Counted from the stretch's first letter, positions 27,424 to 37,385 are shown. The stretch is DNA of 64,000 nucleotides from Exiguobacterium sibiricum 7-3 (GCF_000620865.1 NZ_KK211190.1:757971-821970); one strand, 5' to 3'. Numbers and translations: made by a program. Notes: generated from the letters alone by a model not told the origin.

Positions 27424-29088
27424 ATGTCGACTGTGAGCAAAAAGCAAGAAACTTCATCTAGTAATACCGGATTCGTTCGTGGAACGATGTTGTTGTCCGG
27501 TGCATCACTCATTTCCCGTGCCCTTGGTCTGATTTATCTATTTCCGTTTCAGTTCATGGTCGGAGCGACGGGAATCATGTTTTACACGTATGCGTATAAT
27601 TATTATGCCATCATGATTGGTCTCGCAACAGCCGGTATCCCGGTAGCCGTTTCGAAGTTTGTCGCAAAGTATAATGCGATGGGGGAATACGACACAAGCG
27701 AACGGTTATACCGATCCGGATTAAAAATCATGTCCATCACCGGTGTAGTATCCTTTCTGGCCTTATTTTTACTGGCTCCTTATTTGGCTCACCGGGCAAT
27801 ACCCGGAGGAGACGTCGATTCGGCTTCTTATGTCGATGCCGTCACGATGACGATCCGTGGCGTCAGCTTTGCCTTGATTCTGATTCCGGCGATGAGTATG
27901 ACGCGCGGTTATTTTCAAGGGTATCAATCAATGGGACCTACGGCGATTTCGCAAATTCTGGAACAAATCGTACGAATCATCTTTTTACTGGCCGGTGTCA
28001 GCATCGCGATTTATCTGTTTGATACGGATGCGGCCTGGGCCGCGACGATTGCGACGTTCAGTGCCTTCATCGGGGCAATCGGTAGTGTCGTCGTGCTCGT
28101 TTATTATTTCCGAAAACGCGCACCTGGTTTAAAAGCCTTACGCGATGGTCAAACGACGATATCGCCGGATCGTCCGTTAGCAGGGCTGTATAAGGAATTG
28201 TTGACGTATGCGATTCCGATTGTCATGGTCGGCTTGTCGACACCGCTTTATCAGGTCATTGATCAAAACACGATGAATGCTGCTTTACAAAGCATTGGTT
28301 ACACGTTGGAAGCAGCCGGGAATGCAACAGCCTATCTGATTGCAGATAGTCACAAAATTGTCTTGATTCCGGTTTCGGTCGCGACAGGATTATCCTTATC
28401 TGCGACACCACTTTTGACGGCATCCTTTACACAAGGGGATATGCGGAAAGTCCGGAAACAGATTTCGCAAATCTATCAATTGGCCTTTTTCGTGACGATT
28501 CCAGCCGTCGTCGGAATGATTTTGCTCAGTGAAGAGACGTTCCATGTCTTGTTCCCGAGAGATCAGGCCGCATGGGTCTACTTGTTGAGCTATGCACCAA
28601 GTGCGCTTTTCCTTGCGCTGTATTCCGTCACGGCCGCGGTACTGCAAGGCATCAACCGCCAGTATTTCACGATTGTCGCGACATTGGCAGGCTTGCTGAC
28701 GAAGTATCTGTTGAATGCTCCATTGATTCACTGGACAGGAGACGGGACGGGTGCCGGATATGCGACGATTCTTGGATACCTCGTCGCAACAGGATTGATG
28801 TTCTTCCGGATTACGCAAACGATTCAGTTCCCGTTCAGTACGGTCTTGCGCCGGACGTCACTGATCATGATCATTAGTGCCATCATGGGTGCGAGCGTCG
28901 CACTGGTGAAATGGGGATTATCGGTCGTACTACCCGCTACGACGGTCGGTTCGCTCGTCATTTTAATCGTCGGAGCAGGAATCGGTATCGTCGTCTTTGC
29001 AGGTCTTGCCATTTGGAGTGGATTAGCGGAAGCTGTATTAGGACGAAAATTTTCAATGAAACGAGGACGAGGAAATGCGTCTAGATAA
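27424..29088 (+). CDS. murJ: Lipid II flippase MurJ (YtgP), MVF/MOP family
   Basis: The 554-residue polytopic membrane protein has about 14 hydrophobic segments and matches B. subtilis YtgP, shown to act as MurJ, which moves lipid II across the membrane for peptidoglycan synthesis. FVRGTMLLSGASLISRALG at the start and GYFQGYQSMGPTAISQILEQ near 165 are typical of the SpoVB/MurJ group. The ATG at 27424 follows AGGAAGG. The start of the pseudouridine synthase gene overlaps its end by 14 bases, so they form one operon. Other SpoVB-like paralogues are the alternative. Confidence 0.82.
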   Translation: MSTVSKKQETSSSNTGFVRGTMLLSGASLISRALGLIYLFPFQFMVGATGIMFYTYAYNYYAIMIGLATAGIPVAVSKFVAKYNAMGEYDTSERLYRSGLKIMSITGVVSFLALFLLAPYLAHRAIPGGDVDSASYVDAVTMTIRGVSFALILIPAMSMTRGYFQGYQSMGPTAISQILEQIVRIIFLLAGVSIAIYLFDTDAAWAATIATFSAFIGAIGSVVVLVYYFRKRAPGLKALRDGQTTISPDRPLAGLYKELLTYAIPIVMVGLSTPLYQVIDQNTMNAALQSIGYTLEAAGNATAYLIADSHKIVLIPVSVATGLSLSATPLLTASFTQGDMRKVRKQISQIYQLAFFVTIPAVVGMILLSEETFHVLFPRDQAAWVYLLSYAPSALFLALYSVTAAVLQGINRQYFTIVATLAGLLTKYLLNAPLIHWTGDGTGAGYATILGYLVATGLMFFRITQTIQFPFSTVLRRTSLIMIISAIMGASVALVKWGLSVVLPATTVGSLVILIVGAGIGIVVFAGLAIWSGLAEAVLGRKFSMKRGRGNASR

Positions 29089-29794
29089 ATTACTCTCAAA
29101 CATGGGAGCAGGATCCCGAAAAGAAGTAAAACAATTACTCAAGTCGGGTGCGATTCAAGTCGATGGCGAAATCGTTTACGACCCGAAACAGCACGTCGAT
29201 ACAGAAAATCAACAAGTGTTGTTATACGGCGAACCGGTCACGTATCAAAAATTCATTTATTTAATGATGAACAAACCACCGGGTGTGATCAGTGCAACAG
29301 AAGATAAGCGGGATCAAACCGTCATTGATCTGTTGTTTGAAGACGTAACATATTTCAAACCATTTCCGGTCGGACGACTCGACAAGGATACGGAAGGATT
29401 ATTGCTGTTGACGAATGACGGATCATTTAATCATGCGTTGATGTCACCGAAAAAACACGTCGAAAAAGTGTATTATGCAGAAGTCATCGGTACGCTGACA
29501 GAAGAGGACGTGGAGGAAGTTGCAGAAGGGGTCACACTTGAAGACGGGTATAAAACAAAACCCGGTAAGCTGGTCATTCTGGAAGCGACGGATGAAACAT
29601 CAACACTCGAGCTGACGATCACGGAAGGGAAGTTTCATCAGGTCAAACGGATGATGCTGGCTCTCGGAAAAGAAGTGACGTATTTGAAACGATTGTCGAT
29701 TGGACAATTGCCGCTTGATCCGGCACTGGAAGCAGGCGAATACCGGGAACTCACACGTGGCGAATTGGCACTGTTTGATTTTAAACCGGAATAA
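29075..29794 (+). CDS. RsuA/RluB-family pseudouridine synthase (YtzG-like)
   Basis: The 239-residue protein has an N-terminal S4 RNA-binding domain (MRLDKLLSNMGAGSRKEV) and a catalytic domain with the RsuA signature PVGRLDKDTEGLLLLTNDG near residue 100, whose Asp is the catalytic residue. Length and motifs fit 16S rRNA pseudouridine-516 synthase or RluB types. It overlaps murJ by 14 bases, implying coupled translation. The rRNA target site is inferred. Confidence 0.88.
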   Translation: MRLDKLLSNMGAGSRKEVKQLLKSGAIQVDGEIVYDPKQHVDTENQQVLLYGEPVTYQKFIYLMMNKPPGVISATEDKRDQTVIDLLFEDVTYFKPFPVGRLDKDTEGLLLLTNDGSFNHALMSPKKHVEKVYYAEVIGTLTEEDVEEVAEGVTLEDGYKTKPGKLVILEATDETSTLELTITEGKFHQVKRMMLALGKEVTYLKRLSIGQLPLDPALEAGEYRELTRGELALFDFKPE

Positions 29795-29797
29795 GAA

Positions 29798-29831
29798 CAA
29801 GGACGCTCTTCTTTTAGAAGGGCGTCCTTTG
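29798..29831. terminator. Terminator after the pseudouridine synthase gene
   Basis: CAAGGACGCTCTTC pairs with GAAGGGCGTCCTTTG (one wobble). It lies between two convergent genes. Confidence 0.85.
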
Positions 29832-29835
29832 TTGA

Positions 29836-30468
29836 TTATTGATTACGCAGCGCTTCCGCAATCGGGAATGGACCGCTTAATACTTCGAACTGACGTGTTT
29901 GAGTCGGATGATCGATCAATGTGACGAAAAGAGCCGCGATATCATCTCGCGAGACTTCGCGTCCTTCATACGAATCGAAGTGTTCTTGTGTCTCAATCGT
30001 ACCGCTCGGCTCATCATAACTGAGTGGACCTGGTCGGACAATTGTATAATCCAGACCGCTGTCTTTTAGGTGACGGTCTGCCGCACCTTTAGATTCCAAA
30101 TACACTTTCAATTCACCTTGCGGATGATCTGCGCCAACTGAGCTAAGCATCAAGAAACGCTCAATCCCACTTGCTTTAGCCGCATCGATGACTTTAATGG
30201 CGCCGTCTTGGTCGACGGCACGTGTTAATTCGTCGGAAGCACCGCCTGCACCAGCAGCAAAAATAACGACATCGGCATCTTTTACGACATCCGTGACATC
30301 TTTCGTTAGATCGCCGAGGCGTACTTCAGATGCTCCGAGTGCAATCAAGTCATTGATTTGATTTTCTTCGCGGACGACAGCGATGGCTTGATGCTGACCT
30401 TGTTTCCCGACCAGTTCAACCATTTTCCGCCCTGTTGTTCCGTTTGCTCCAATAATTAAAATATTCAT
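29836..30468 (-). CDS. Atypical SDR / NAD(P)H-binding protein (YhfK-like)
   Basis: The 210-residue Rossmann protein has the dinucleotide motif IIGANGTTGRKMV at residue 4, DADVVIFAAGAGG near 65, LSSVGAD near 107, and the TIVRPGPLS motif near 140 typical of the atypical SDR_a5 group, as in B. subtilis YhfK. The usual SDR Tyr-x-x-x-Lys is replaced by a weaker YLESK segment, so it may act as a redox sensor or low-activity reductase. It is monocistronic. Confidence 0.8.
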   Translation of the reverse strand: MNILIIGANGTTGRKMVELVGKQGQHQAIAVVREENQINDLIALGASEVRLGDLTKDVTDVVKDADVVIFAAGAGGASDELTRAVDQDGAIKVIDAAKASGIERFLMLSSVGADHPQGELKVYLESKGAADRHLKDSGLDYTIVRPGPLSYDEPSGTIETQEHFDSYEGREVSRDDIAALFVTLIDHPTQTRQFEVLSGPFPIAEALRNQ

Positions 30469-30520
30469 TTCATCATCTCCTTCTCAAACTAGATATACCC
30501 TGCTTCAAAAAAAAATAACA

Positions 30521-30546
30521 AAAAAAAGACGCGAATGATTCGCGTC
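30521..30546 (-). terminator. Terminator of ytzE
   Basis: The near-perfect palindrome GACGCGAATGATTCGCGTC (30528-30546) is followed, on the minus strand, by seven T. It ends the ytzE transcript. Confidence 0.88.
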
Positions 30547-30578
30547 GTAACAGAAAATAGTCTGATGAAACATCTTAA

Positions 30579-30797
30579 TCAGCCGGCTTGTCGTTGTTTT
30601 TTACTTGATGTCCAAGTACCGCGTCTTGGGCTTACAATGAGGTTGTTATATTCGAGCACATTCAAGTCACGCTGGACGGTCCTTGAAGTAATGCCGAACT
30701 CTTCAACCAAGTCTGCTGTCGTAGTAGCTCCGTTCTCATTGATATAGAGATAAATCGATTTAATCCGGGTCAACATACGGTCTGTAGAATCTTTCAT
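30579..30797 (-). CDS. ytzE: Small DeoR-type HTH regulator, YtzE-like
   Basis: The 72-residue protein is a lone winged HTH domain of the DeoR type: MLTRIKSIYLYI, LVEEFGITSRTVQRDLNVLEYN (recognition helix) and a wing of SPRRGTW. It matches B. subtilis YtzE over its whole length, so it is a naturally short family rather than a truncated sugar-responsive DeoR protein. The ATG at 30797 was preferred to a GTG at 30809 that would overlap the GGGGGAG RBS. It is divergent from pepV. Targets unknown. Confidence 0.85.
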   Translation of the reverse strand: MKDSTDRMLTRIKSIYLYINENGATTTADLVEEFGITSRTVQRDLNVLEYNNLIVSPRRGTWTSSKKQRQAG

Positions 30798-30884
30798 TGG
30801 TATAACCACTCCCCCAATGGATAGAATAGTGTTCTAAAGCTTCGGGTGACAAAAGACGATGATTAATTAAGTTGTTTCGCCTTT

Positions 30885-30912
30885 AGTATAACTCTTTTAA
30901 TATAGAATGCAA
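30885..30912 (-). promoter_or_regulatory. Sigma-A promoter of ytzE
   Basis: On the minus strand TTGCAT (30907-30912) and TATACT (30885-30890) are 16 bases apart, about 90 bases before the ytzE start. The rest of the 306-base ytzE-pepV gap is AT-rich, with no further clear element. Confidence 0.55.
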
Positions 30913-31103
30913 GTAATTTAACCGAACGTTTTCAAAAAAAACACAAACTTTCAATGCTTAATGGCGAATGAAACATGTTTTTTATCTTTAAATGTTCGTT
31001 AAAAACGTAATAACAAAAGATTTAGTATTTTGGATGTTCGTCATTGTCAAATTTTCGCTATACTTAAAGGTGAACGAATTAGCGGATAAGGGAGAGAAGT
31101 CAA

Positions 31104-32501
31104 ATGGTCAATTGGAAAGAAGAAGTCATGGCACGACGCGAAGATCTTTTAGTTGATTTAAAAGAGTTATTACGCATACCGAGTATTCTGGATGAAACAA
31201 CGATTCAGGAAGGAGCTCCATTCGGAACGGAAGTCAAACGTGCACTCGATTGGATGCTCGCACTCGGAGAACGAGATGGATTCATTACGAAAAACGTCGA
31301 TGGATATGCCGGTCACCTTGAGTATGGTCAAGGGGATGAATTACTCGGCATTCTTTGCCACCTGGACGTCGTACCAGCGGGCGGGGATAACTGGACGTAC
31401 GGACCATTTAACCCGACGATGGCTGATGGGAAATTGATTGCGCGGGGTGCAATCGATGATAAAGGACCGACGATGGCGGCGTATTATGCCTTGAAAATCG
31501 TCAAAGAATTAGGCCTTCCGCTTTCGAAACGGATTCGTCTGATTGCCGGTGGGGACGAAGAGAGTGAATGGCGGTGTGTGAATCATTACTTCAAGCATGA
31601 AGAAATGCCGACGCTTGGATTTGCACCGGACGCTGATTTTCCGATCATCAATGCAGAAAAGGGATTATACGACGGTTTGCTTACTCAAGGTAAACCGGTT
31701 AAAGCTGCAGATACAGGATATCAACTGATTCACTTTGAAGGTGGAGAACGTCCGAATATGGTACCGGGTCATGCGACAGCGACGGTTCATGTCGCCGAGC
31801 GGGGGACGATTGAAGAAGATTTCCATCGGTATCTGGAGAAGCAGGGTGTGACGGGTACAATCAAGGAGACGGCAGAAGGACTCGTCTTTGACGTCATTGG
31901 AGTTGCCGCTCATGCCATGGAACCGGACAATGGGAAAAATGCTGCCCTGCATTTGGCGCGTTTCTTGCATACGCTCCACTTGGATTACAACGGACGCCGT
32001 TATCTCGAGATGATCGTGCACATGTTCCGCGATTCACGCGGAGTTGCACTCGGAGTTGCCGCATCTGATGAAACAGGCGATTTGACGATCAACGGCGGAG
32101 TTTTCCGTTATAAAGAAGGGCAAGGGACAGCTTCGATCAATATCCGTTATCCCTACAGTGCCGATTTTACAGAACGACTACAATTGATTAAAGAAGCTGC
32201 GATCGCATACGGATTCGAGCTTCAGACACGCACACATATGCCGCCGCATCACGTCGATCCGAGCCACGAACTGATCCAGACGCTCAGTGCTGTATATGAA
32301 CGGCAAACAAATCAAAAGGCGGATTTGATTGCCATTGGTGGCGGGACGTATGCCCGTTCGTTGACAGCAGGTGTCGCATTTGGACCTGTTTTCCCGGGCG
32401 GACCGGAAGTGGCGCACCAAGTGGATGAGTATGTTGATTTTGAAGAGCTGTTATTAGCCGTCGCCATCTATGCAGAAGCGATTTACGAATTGGCGAAATA
32501 A
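31104..32501 (+). CDS. pepV: Dipeptidase PepV (YtjP-like), M20 family
   Basis: The 465-residue zinc metallopeptidase cleaves dipeptides in the cytosol. M20 motifs are present: [12 protein letters not shown]-like with a one-residue difference near 87 ([12 protein letters not shown]), [14 protein letters not shown] near 112 with the bridging Asp, GGDEESEW near 150 with the catalytic Glu, and GGGTYARSL near 410 supplying the last ligand region. Length fits PepV. The RBS is AAGGGAGAG. A weak hairpin follows the gene. Confidence 0.9.
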   Translation: MVNWKEEVMARREDLLVDLKELLRIPSILDETTIQEGAPFGTEVKRALDWMLALGERDGFITKNVDGYAGHLEYGQGDELLGILCHLDVVPAGGDNWTYGPFNPTMADGKLIARGAIDDKGPTMAAYYALKIVKELGLPLSKRIRLIAGGDEESEWRCVNHYFKHEEMPTLGFAPDADFPIINAEKGLYDGLLTQGKPVKAADTGYQLIHFEGGERPNMVPGHATATVHVAERGTIEEDFHRYLEKQGVTGTIKETAEGLVFDVIGVAAHAMEPDNGKNAALHLARFLHTLHLDYNGRRYLEMIVHMFRDSRGVALGVAASDETGDLTINGGVFRYKEGQGTASINIRYPYSADFTERLQLIKEAAIAYGFELQTRTHMPPHHVDPSHELIQTLSAVYERQTNQKADLIAIGGGTYARSLTAGVAFGPVFPGGPEVAHQVDEYVDFEELLLAVAIYAEAIYELAK

Positions 32502-32538
32502 GCATCGGTTCATCTAAAAAATAATTTATAATGAAATG

Positions 32539-32569
32539 AATCCCCCGAATCCATTGTGATAGGGGGATT
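32539..32569 (+). terminator. Hairpin after pepV
   Basis: AATCCCCC (32539-32546) pairs with GGGGGATT (32562-32569). There is only a short T-rich tail, so it may attenuate rather than end transcription. Confidence 0.5.
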
Positions 32570-32591
32570 GATTCTTGAAGGAGAGTCGGTT

Positions 32592-33737
32592 GTGATCCAT
32601 CGTCAAAAACACCATTTTCAAGCTCTTTATTTTTTCATCTTCTTTGGGCAAGGTGCACTGATTCCATACTTGGCACTCTATTTTTCCAATGATGCCTTTC
32701 AATTATCGGCATCCGAAATCGGAACGATTGTAGCAGTAGGTCCGGTGTTATCGATTGTCCTACAACCAGTTTGGGGAATGGCGGCAGACCGCTTCGGACG
32801 ACCGAAACGTTTACTGTTAGTAGCCTTACTTGCTGCCGGTCTATTAACCATCAGTTATTTATTGACGTCCATCTACTTATTTCTGTTATTGATCTCTTCA
32901 CTCTGGGCATTATTCCAGTGTGCACATATTCCGCTTGTCGATACGTTGGCAATCGAATTTTCAAAAAGAAAATCAGTCGATTACGGAGCACTACGCTTAT
33001 TTGGCTCTGCCGGTTTTGCACTGGCTGTCTTTATCCTCGGACAGGTGACGGAACAAGGATCACTTGATGCGATTTTTTATGCCAGCGGAGCTGCGCTTGT
33101 TCTTGGATTTCTTGTGTTGATTGGAATTGAAGAAACACCTGTTTCGACGGTCGAGCATGAACACATCCCATTGAAATCGTTGTTTTCGAATAAACGTTTT
33201 CTACTGTTTTTAGCAGGCGGAAGTTTAGTGTTTGGACCGATTTTTGCAAACAACTATTATTTCGGGAGTTATGTGACGATCCGTGGTGAATCGACAGCAC
33301 TCGTCGGAACACTGTTTTTTGTCGCCGTGTTATGCGAAATTCCATTCATGCGGATTGCAACACGTGTGATGATGCGGTTTGGGCCGATTCCGGTTCTGGT
33401 CTTTGTTTCAGTCTTGTCGGCGTTGCGGACAGGCATCTTAGCGCTTGAACCGCCCGTTTTGACACTTTGGTTATTGGCGGCGTTACAAGGATTGATCATC
33501 GGCTTGCTGATTCCGGTCGCGCTCGATTATGTTCGCTCGCTCGTCTCCCCCTCGACGGTCGCAACGGCAGTCAGTACATATATGGCGACGACGACCGGCC
33601 TTGCGACTGCTTTATTTAATTTAATGAGTGGGTTTGTTCTGGATCAATGGACCATCTACGCCGTATTTTGGGTATATACAGGTAGTAGCCTGTTAGGTGC
33701 TTGTTTGTATCTGGTCAGCTCAAAAATCAAGGAGTGA
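32592..33737 (+). CDS. MFS transporter, 3-phenylpropionate/nucleoside-symporter-like
   Basis: The 381-residue protein has about 12 hydrophobic segments and the loop signature GMAADRFGRPKRLLL near residue 62. The FQALYFFIFFGQGALIPYLALYF opening is typical of the PPP/MFS_1-like group, which includes HcaT and LacY relatives. The GTG at 32592 was chosen because AAGGAG lies 8 bases upstream; the extended frame overlaps the preceding hairpin. It starts a tight five-gene run (next start 5 bases later). The substrate is unknown. Confidence 0.78.
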   Translation: MIHRQKHHFQALYFFIFFGQGALIPYLALYFSNDAFQLSASEIGTIVAVGPVLSIVLQPVWGMAADRFGRPKRLLLVALLAAGLLTISYLLTSIYLFLLLISSLWALFQCAHIPLVDTLAIEFSKRKSVDYGALRLFGSAGFALAVFILGQVTEQGSLDAIFYASGAALVLGFLVLIGIEETPVSTVEHEHIPLKSLFSNKRFLLFLAGGSLVFGPIFANNYYFGSYVTIRGESTALVGTLFFVAVLCEIPFMRIATRVMMRFGPIPVLVFVSVLSALRTGILALEPPVLTLWLLAALQGLIIGLLIPVALDYVRSLVSPSTVATAVSTYMATTTGLATALFNLMSGFVLDQWTIYAVFWVYTGSSLLGACLYLVSSKIKE

Positions 33738-33742
33738 TCCGT

Positions 33743-34255
33743 ATGCAAAAACACTATTTTATCGCCATTCCGGCTGCTGACGAGACGTTGACGCGATTCG
33801 CGGCTCATCTGGCGCTCGGACGTTATTACAAAACGGTGTACGAATCAGGCGAGTATCATCTGACGCTACGTTTTTTAGGAACATTAACAGAGGACGAGTT
33901 GAGGATTTGGCGACGTCAATTGACAGAAATTGCTCAAATGACTTCTGCTTTTACGTTAAAATTAGATCATCTGGAACGGTTTGGATTAGCCGAACGGCCT
34001 CGTGTCTTTGCCGTCGGACCAGCGTATGAGGAAAAACTGTTTCAGCTTGCCCGACGGATTGATCCGGATCCGGTTAAACCGTTTGTTCCACACATTACCC
34101 TTGCGAAAAAGTGGAATCAAGAAGTGTCGCTCTATCCACCCGAAAGCACACCTGTAGGCAGCTTGATCGTCAAAGAAATCGTTCTGTATCAGATTTACCC
34201 CGACGGTCAGCCGCGGTATCAGGCAGACACACGATTTCCATTTGGGAAGAAATAA
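33743..34255 (+). CDS. thpR: RNA 2',3'-cyclic phosphodiesterase (ThpR/LigT)
   Basis: The 170-residue protein has the two HxTx motifs of the 2H phosphoesterase fold, HLTLRFLG near residue 42 and HITLAKKW near 119. Together they form the active site that opens 2',3'-cyclic phosphates to 2'-phosphates. It matches B. subtilis YtlP. The ATG at 33743 follows AAGGAG and is 5 bases after the MFS gene stop. Residues from an upstream in-frame start belong to the MFS gene's other frame. Confidence 0.88.
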   Translation: MQKHYFIAIPAADETLTRFAAHLALGRYYKTVYESGEYHLTLRFLGTLTEDELRIWRRQLTEIAQMTSAFTLKLDHLERFGLAERPRVFAVGPAYEEKLFQLARRIDPDPVKPFVPHITLAKKWNQEVSLYPPESTPVGSLIVKEIVLYQIYPDGQPRYQADTRFPFGKK

Positions 34256-34268
34256 CGAGGTGATATGA

Positions 34269-35135
34269 TTGGCATTATTGATGAAACTTTATGATTTAGA
34301 AAGCCGATATGAACGAAATCCGCTGGAAGTTTCGAAGCGTTTCAAAGAGCAGCAGCTGGTGGATTATGCGAACGTCTTGAAAAAATGGGAGTCGGGTGAA
34401 CTGTTTCCGGGTGAAACGATTATTCGACCGAAAAAATGGTGGCAGCCTTTTAAAAAACCGGAGATGTTTCAGGTGCCGGGAAAACAAATCTCGAAGTCAG
34501 CTTTTGATAAATGGTATAAAAAGCGAGTGGAAGTCCAAAAATTAATTTACGTGGCAGGTGGAGCGACAGAAGAAGACATCTGGCGCTTGCCCTTAAGACG
34601 CCATCTTGACTTCTATCAAATGTTGCATCTCTTAAATGATCAGTTCGGCATGTTTTATCGTGCCGTCATTCAATACCAGCAGGGGGAAGTCGAACTCAGT
34701 CCATTTGTCGTAGGACCTTCTGCTATCTATGTACTGGACTGGTTAGATGGAGAAGAAAGTATCTATCATATCAAACGGGATAAACTATGGCGAGAACAAC
34801 CATTTAAAGCCTCATCGAAAAATATCGTCAATCCATTAATCAGCTTAAAGCGGACGGAGGATATCCTGCGATTGATTCTAGGTTCCGAATTCATGTTACC
34901 AATCGAGCGTGTCGTCATCGCGTCACAAGGTTATTTCGATCAAATTCCGAAAGAGACGACGACAACTTACGTCAATAAGGTGGACTTCACGGATTGGCTA
35001 CGGAAAATGAATTTGTCGGCTGTGCATACAAAAGCTTCTCAAATGCGGGTATGCGAACAGATATTAAAAGAAACGGTTTCGGTGACCTTTCAAATGGCAT
35101 TGACCAGTCAAGAAAACGGGCGGATTCAAAAATAG
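34269..35135 (+). CDS. YtlQ-like protein with a possible NERD-type domain
   Basis: The 288-residue soluble protein opens with a Lys/Trp-rich region (KKWWQPFKKP near 55). The middle segment (about 120-215), with VGPSAIYVLDWLDGEESIYHI and NPLISLKRTEDILRLIL, resembles nuclease-related NERD-type folds seen in B. subtilis YtlQ neighbours. No catalytic residues can be assigned. The start is TTG, chosen because GAGG is exactly 8 bases upstream. It lies between thpR and pullulanase in one operon, so co-expression is expected but functional linkage is unclear. Confidence 0.6.
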   Translation: MALLMKLYDLESRYERNPLEVSKRFKEQQLVDYANVLKKWESGELFPGETIIRPKKWWQPFKKPEMFQVPGKQISKSAFDKWYKKRVEVQKLIYVAGGATEEDIWRLPLRRHLDFYQMLHLLNDQFGMFYRAVIQYQQGEVELSPFVVGPSAIYVLDWLDGEESIYHIKRDKLWREQPFKASSKNIVNPLISLKRTEDILRLILGSEFMLPIERVVIASQGYFDQIPKETTTTYVNKVDFTDWLRKMNLSAVHTKASQMRVCEQILKETVSVTFQMALTSQENGRIQK

Positions 35136-35151
35136 GGAGGGAAGCGGCAAG

Positions 35152-35178
35152 ATGTTTGATTGTCGCGTAAACAGATGA
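35152..35178 (+). CDS. Possible 8-codon leader peptide before pulA
   Basis: ATG 35152 lies 11 bases after AGGGAGG and encodes MFDCRVNR before TGA. The stop overlaps an in-frame pulA ATG (ATGA). This could couple pulA translation to the leader, or it may be chance. The pulA gene has no other well-placed RBS. Confidence 0.35.
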   Translation: MFDCRVNR

Positions 35179-37334
35179 TAAATAATGAATCGGAAACGCA
35201 GCAAGTCAGATTGTGTTCAGTTGAGTTCGTGACATTTCAAACTATCCTGATGGAGACGACTACACTGGTTGGACAAGCTGATTTTTCGCTCGTCTGTGAT
35301 GGTCAGCCGATGAACTACTCCATTGAAAATCGAGAAGAAGCGGACGGGACGATCAAACTGACACTGCTGCTCGACCGGGCGGTTGAAGTAGAACGATGTT
35401 ATGAAATCATCTTACCCGATCAGGAACGATTCCGTGTGTTACCGAATCGGATTGTACAAACGATGTTATTTGATCGGAAATACAGTTATGAAGGACCCTT
35501 GGGTGTCGTTTATGACGCCGAGGTGATTTCCTTATATGTGTGGTCACCGCTGGCAGATCGGTTGGAGTGTATCCGTTACGATCAAGGCGGTGTCGAAATT
35601 GACAGCCGGGACTTCGAACGGCAGGAACGAGGTGCGCACCGTTTGGTGGTGCCCCGAGCATGGGAAAACAGCCTGTATCGTTACCGGGTCACGACGTATC
35701 AAGGAACACATGAAGTCATCGACCCTTATGCGAAGGCGGTCAGCGTAAATGGACAGTTTGCTGTTTTGCTTGATGTCGAGCAGGAAATCAACCGTCAGTT
35801 TCCGCATCGACAGAAACGACCGCTGTTAATCAAGCCGACAGACGCCATCATTTATGAAGCACATGTGCGGGATTTTACGATTGATCCGTCTTCCGGCTCT
35901 CATCATCCCGGGCAATACGCGGGGATGACGGAAACAGGAACCGTTTCACCGGAAGGACGTTCGACAGGCATCGATTATTTACTTGAGCTGGGGGTGACCC
36001 ATCTTCAATTGTTGCCGGTTCATTTGTTTACGACGACAGAGGAAGTCAGTCGCCTTCCTTATAACTGGGGGTATGATCCTGTTCAATGGTTTTCACTGAC
36101 GGGATGTTATGCCAGTGACCCGAGCGATCCGAAAGTCAGGATTTTTGAATATGTCGAAATGATTGAACAGCTTCACGCGGCAGGGATTCGGGTGACGTTT
36201 GATGTTGTCATGAATCATGTCTACATTCGCGAACAATCCGCGCTCGAACATCTGGTTCCGGGTTATTACTTCCGCTATGAAGTGGACGGAACACTTGCTA
36301 ACGGGACAGGTGTCGGGAATGATACGGCATCGGAACGGTTCATGATGAGACGGATGATTGTTGATTGCCTGACGTATTTTGCGGACAGTTTTCAGGTGGA
36401 TGCCTTCCGGTTTGACTTGATGGGAATTCATGACGTTGAGACGATGAATCGTGTTCGGGCAGCGTTAGATAACATTGATCCGACGATTCTTGTTTACGGA
36501 GAAGGGTGGGATTTGTCGACACCTTTACCGCAACGTCAAAAGGCAATCAGTTCTGTTGCTTCGCAAATGCCTCGGATTGGTCATTTTAACGATGTTTTCC
36601 GGGATGCTTTAAAAGGCTCGACGTTCAATGAAACGGATTGTGGTTTTGTGTCGGGTAACGGTTGGTGGGAAGGTGAAGTGCGAAACGGAATGGCCGGTAG
36701 TATCACTTTGGACGGTCAAACGACCGGACGTTTCCCTGAGCCGACGTATTCAATCAATTATGTCGAAGCGCACGACAACCATACCTTGTACGATAAGTTA
36801 GCACTTGCCCGACCGGATTTGGAGGAAACGACACGGTTACAGATGAGTAGACTGGCTCAGACGATTATTTTCTTAGCGGCTGGCATTCCGTTTCTACACG
36901 CCGGACAAGAGTTCGGACGGACAAAACAAGGCGTCGAAAACAGCTATAATGCACCTGATACGATTAATCGGATGGATTGGACGTTACGCGATCAACATGC
37001 GCAGATGGTTGAGTATTTAAAAAATATCTTACAAATCCGTCGAATGCACGGAGGATTCAGGTTGCACCGAGCCAATCAAGTTCAAGAACTGATGCATTTT
37101 TTGCCGATGCATCCGGGAGTCATCGCCTACGAAGTGGAGGCCGTTCATTCGTATGATGCCTGGCAACGGACGCTTATCGTCCATAATGTGACGTTTGAAA
37201 AGATTGAAATCGCGCTCGATCATCCGAGATGGAATGTCCATGTCCATGGAAACGAAGCATCCGTTACACCGATTGAAAAGGGTGTTTCGCAGATCACGGT
37301 CCTTCCGTTGTCAACAACGATCGCCACATGTTAA
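35175..37334 (+). CDS. pulA: Type I pullulanase (glycogen/starch debranching)
   Basis: The roughly 719-residue GH13 enzyme hydrolyses alpha-1,6 branches in pullulan or glycogen. It has an N-terminal CBM48-like sandwich, the pullulanase signature YNWGYDP near 300, and the catalytic residues in DAFRFDLMG (nucleophile Asp), YGEGWD (acid/base Glu) and VEAHDNHTL (transition-state Asp). No signal peptide is present, so it is intracellular like B. subtilis AmyX. The start is uncertain: the good RBS serves ATG 35152, which opens an 8-codon frame ending in an ATGA overlap with the ATG used here; TTG 35160 is also in frame. Confidence 0.9.
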   Translation: MINNESETQQVRLCSVEFVTFQTILMETTTLVGQADFSLVCDGQPMNYSIENREEADGTIKLTLLLDRAVEVERCYEIILPDQERFRVLPNRIVQTMLFDRKYSYEGPLGVVYDAEVISLYVWSPLADRLECIRYDQGGVEIDSRDFERQERGAHRLVVPRAWENSLYRYRVTTYQGTHEVIDPYAKAVSVNGQFAVLLDVEQEINRQFPHRQKRPLLIKPTDAIIYEAHVRDFTIDPSSGSHHPGQYAGMTETGTVSPEGRSTGIDYLLELGVTHLQLLPVHLFTTTEEVSRLPYNWGYDPVQWFSLTGCYASDPSDPKVRIFEYVEMIEQLHAAGIRVTFDVVMNHVYIREQSALEHLVPGYYFRYEVDGTLANGTGVGNDTASERFMMRRMIVDCLTYFADSFQVDAFRFDLMGIHDVETMNRVRAALDNIDPTILVYGEGWDLSTPLPQRQKAISSVASQMPRIGHFNDVFRDALKGSTFNETDCGFVSGNGWWEGEVRNGMAGSITLDGQTTGRFPEPTYSINYVEAHDNHTLYDKLALARPDLEETTRLQMSRLAQTIIFLAAGIPFLHAGQEFGRTKQGVENSYNAPDTINRMDWTLRDQHAQMVEYLKNILQIRRMHGGFRLHRANQVQELMHFLPMHPGVIAYEVEAVHSYDAWQRTLIVHNVTFEKIEIALDHPRWNVHVHGNEASVTPIEKGVSQITVLPLSTTIATC

Positions 37335-37385
37335 GATAATCATTGTGCCTTAAGGCAAATCTACTAAAAAGTTGAGCGGATTATA

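Noticed and set aside
30915-30935. cre-like half site AACGTTTTCA between ytzE and pepV
   Set aside because: Only one half matches the consensus; the other arm is poor.
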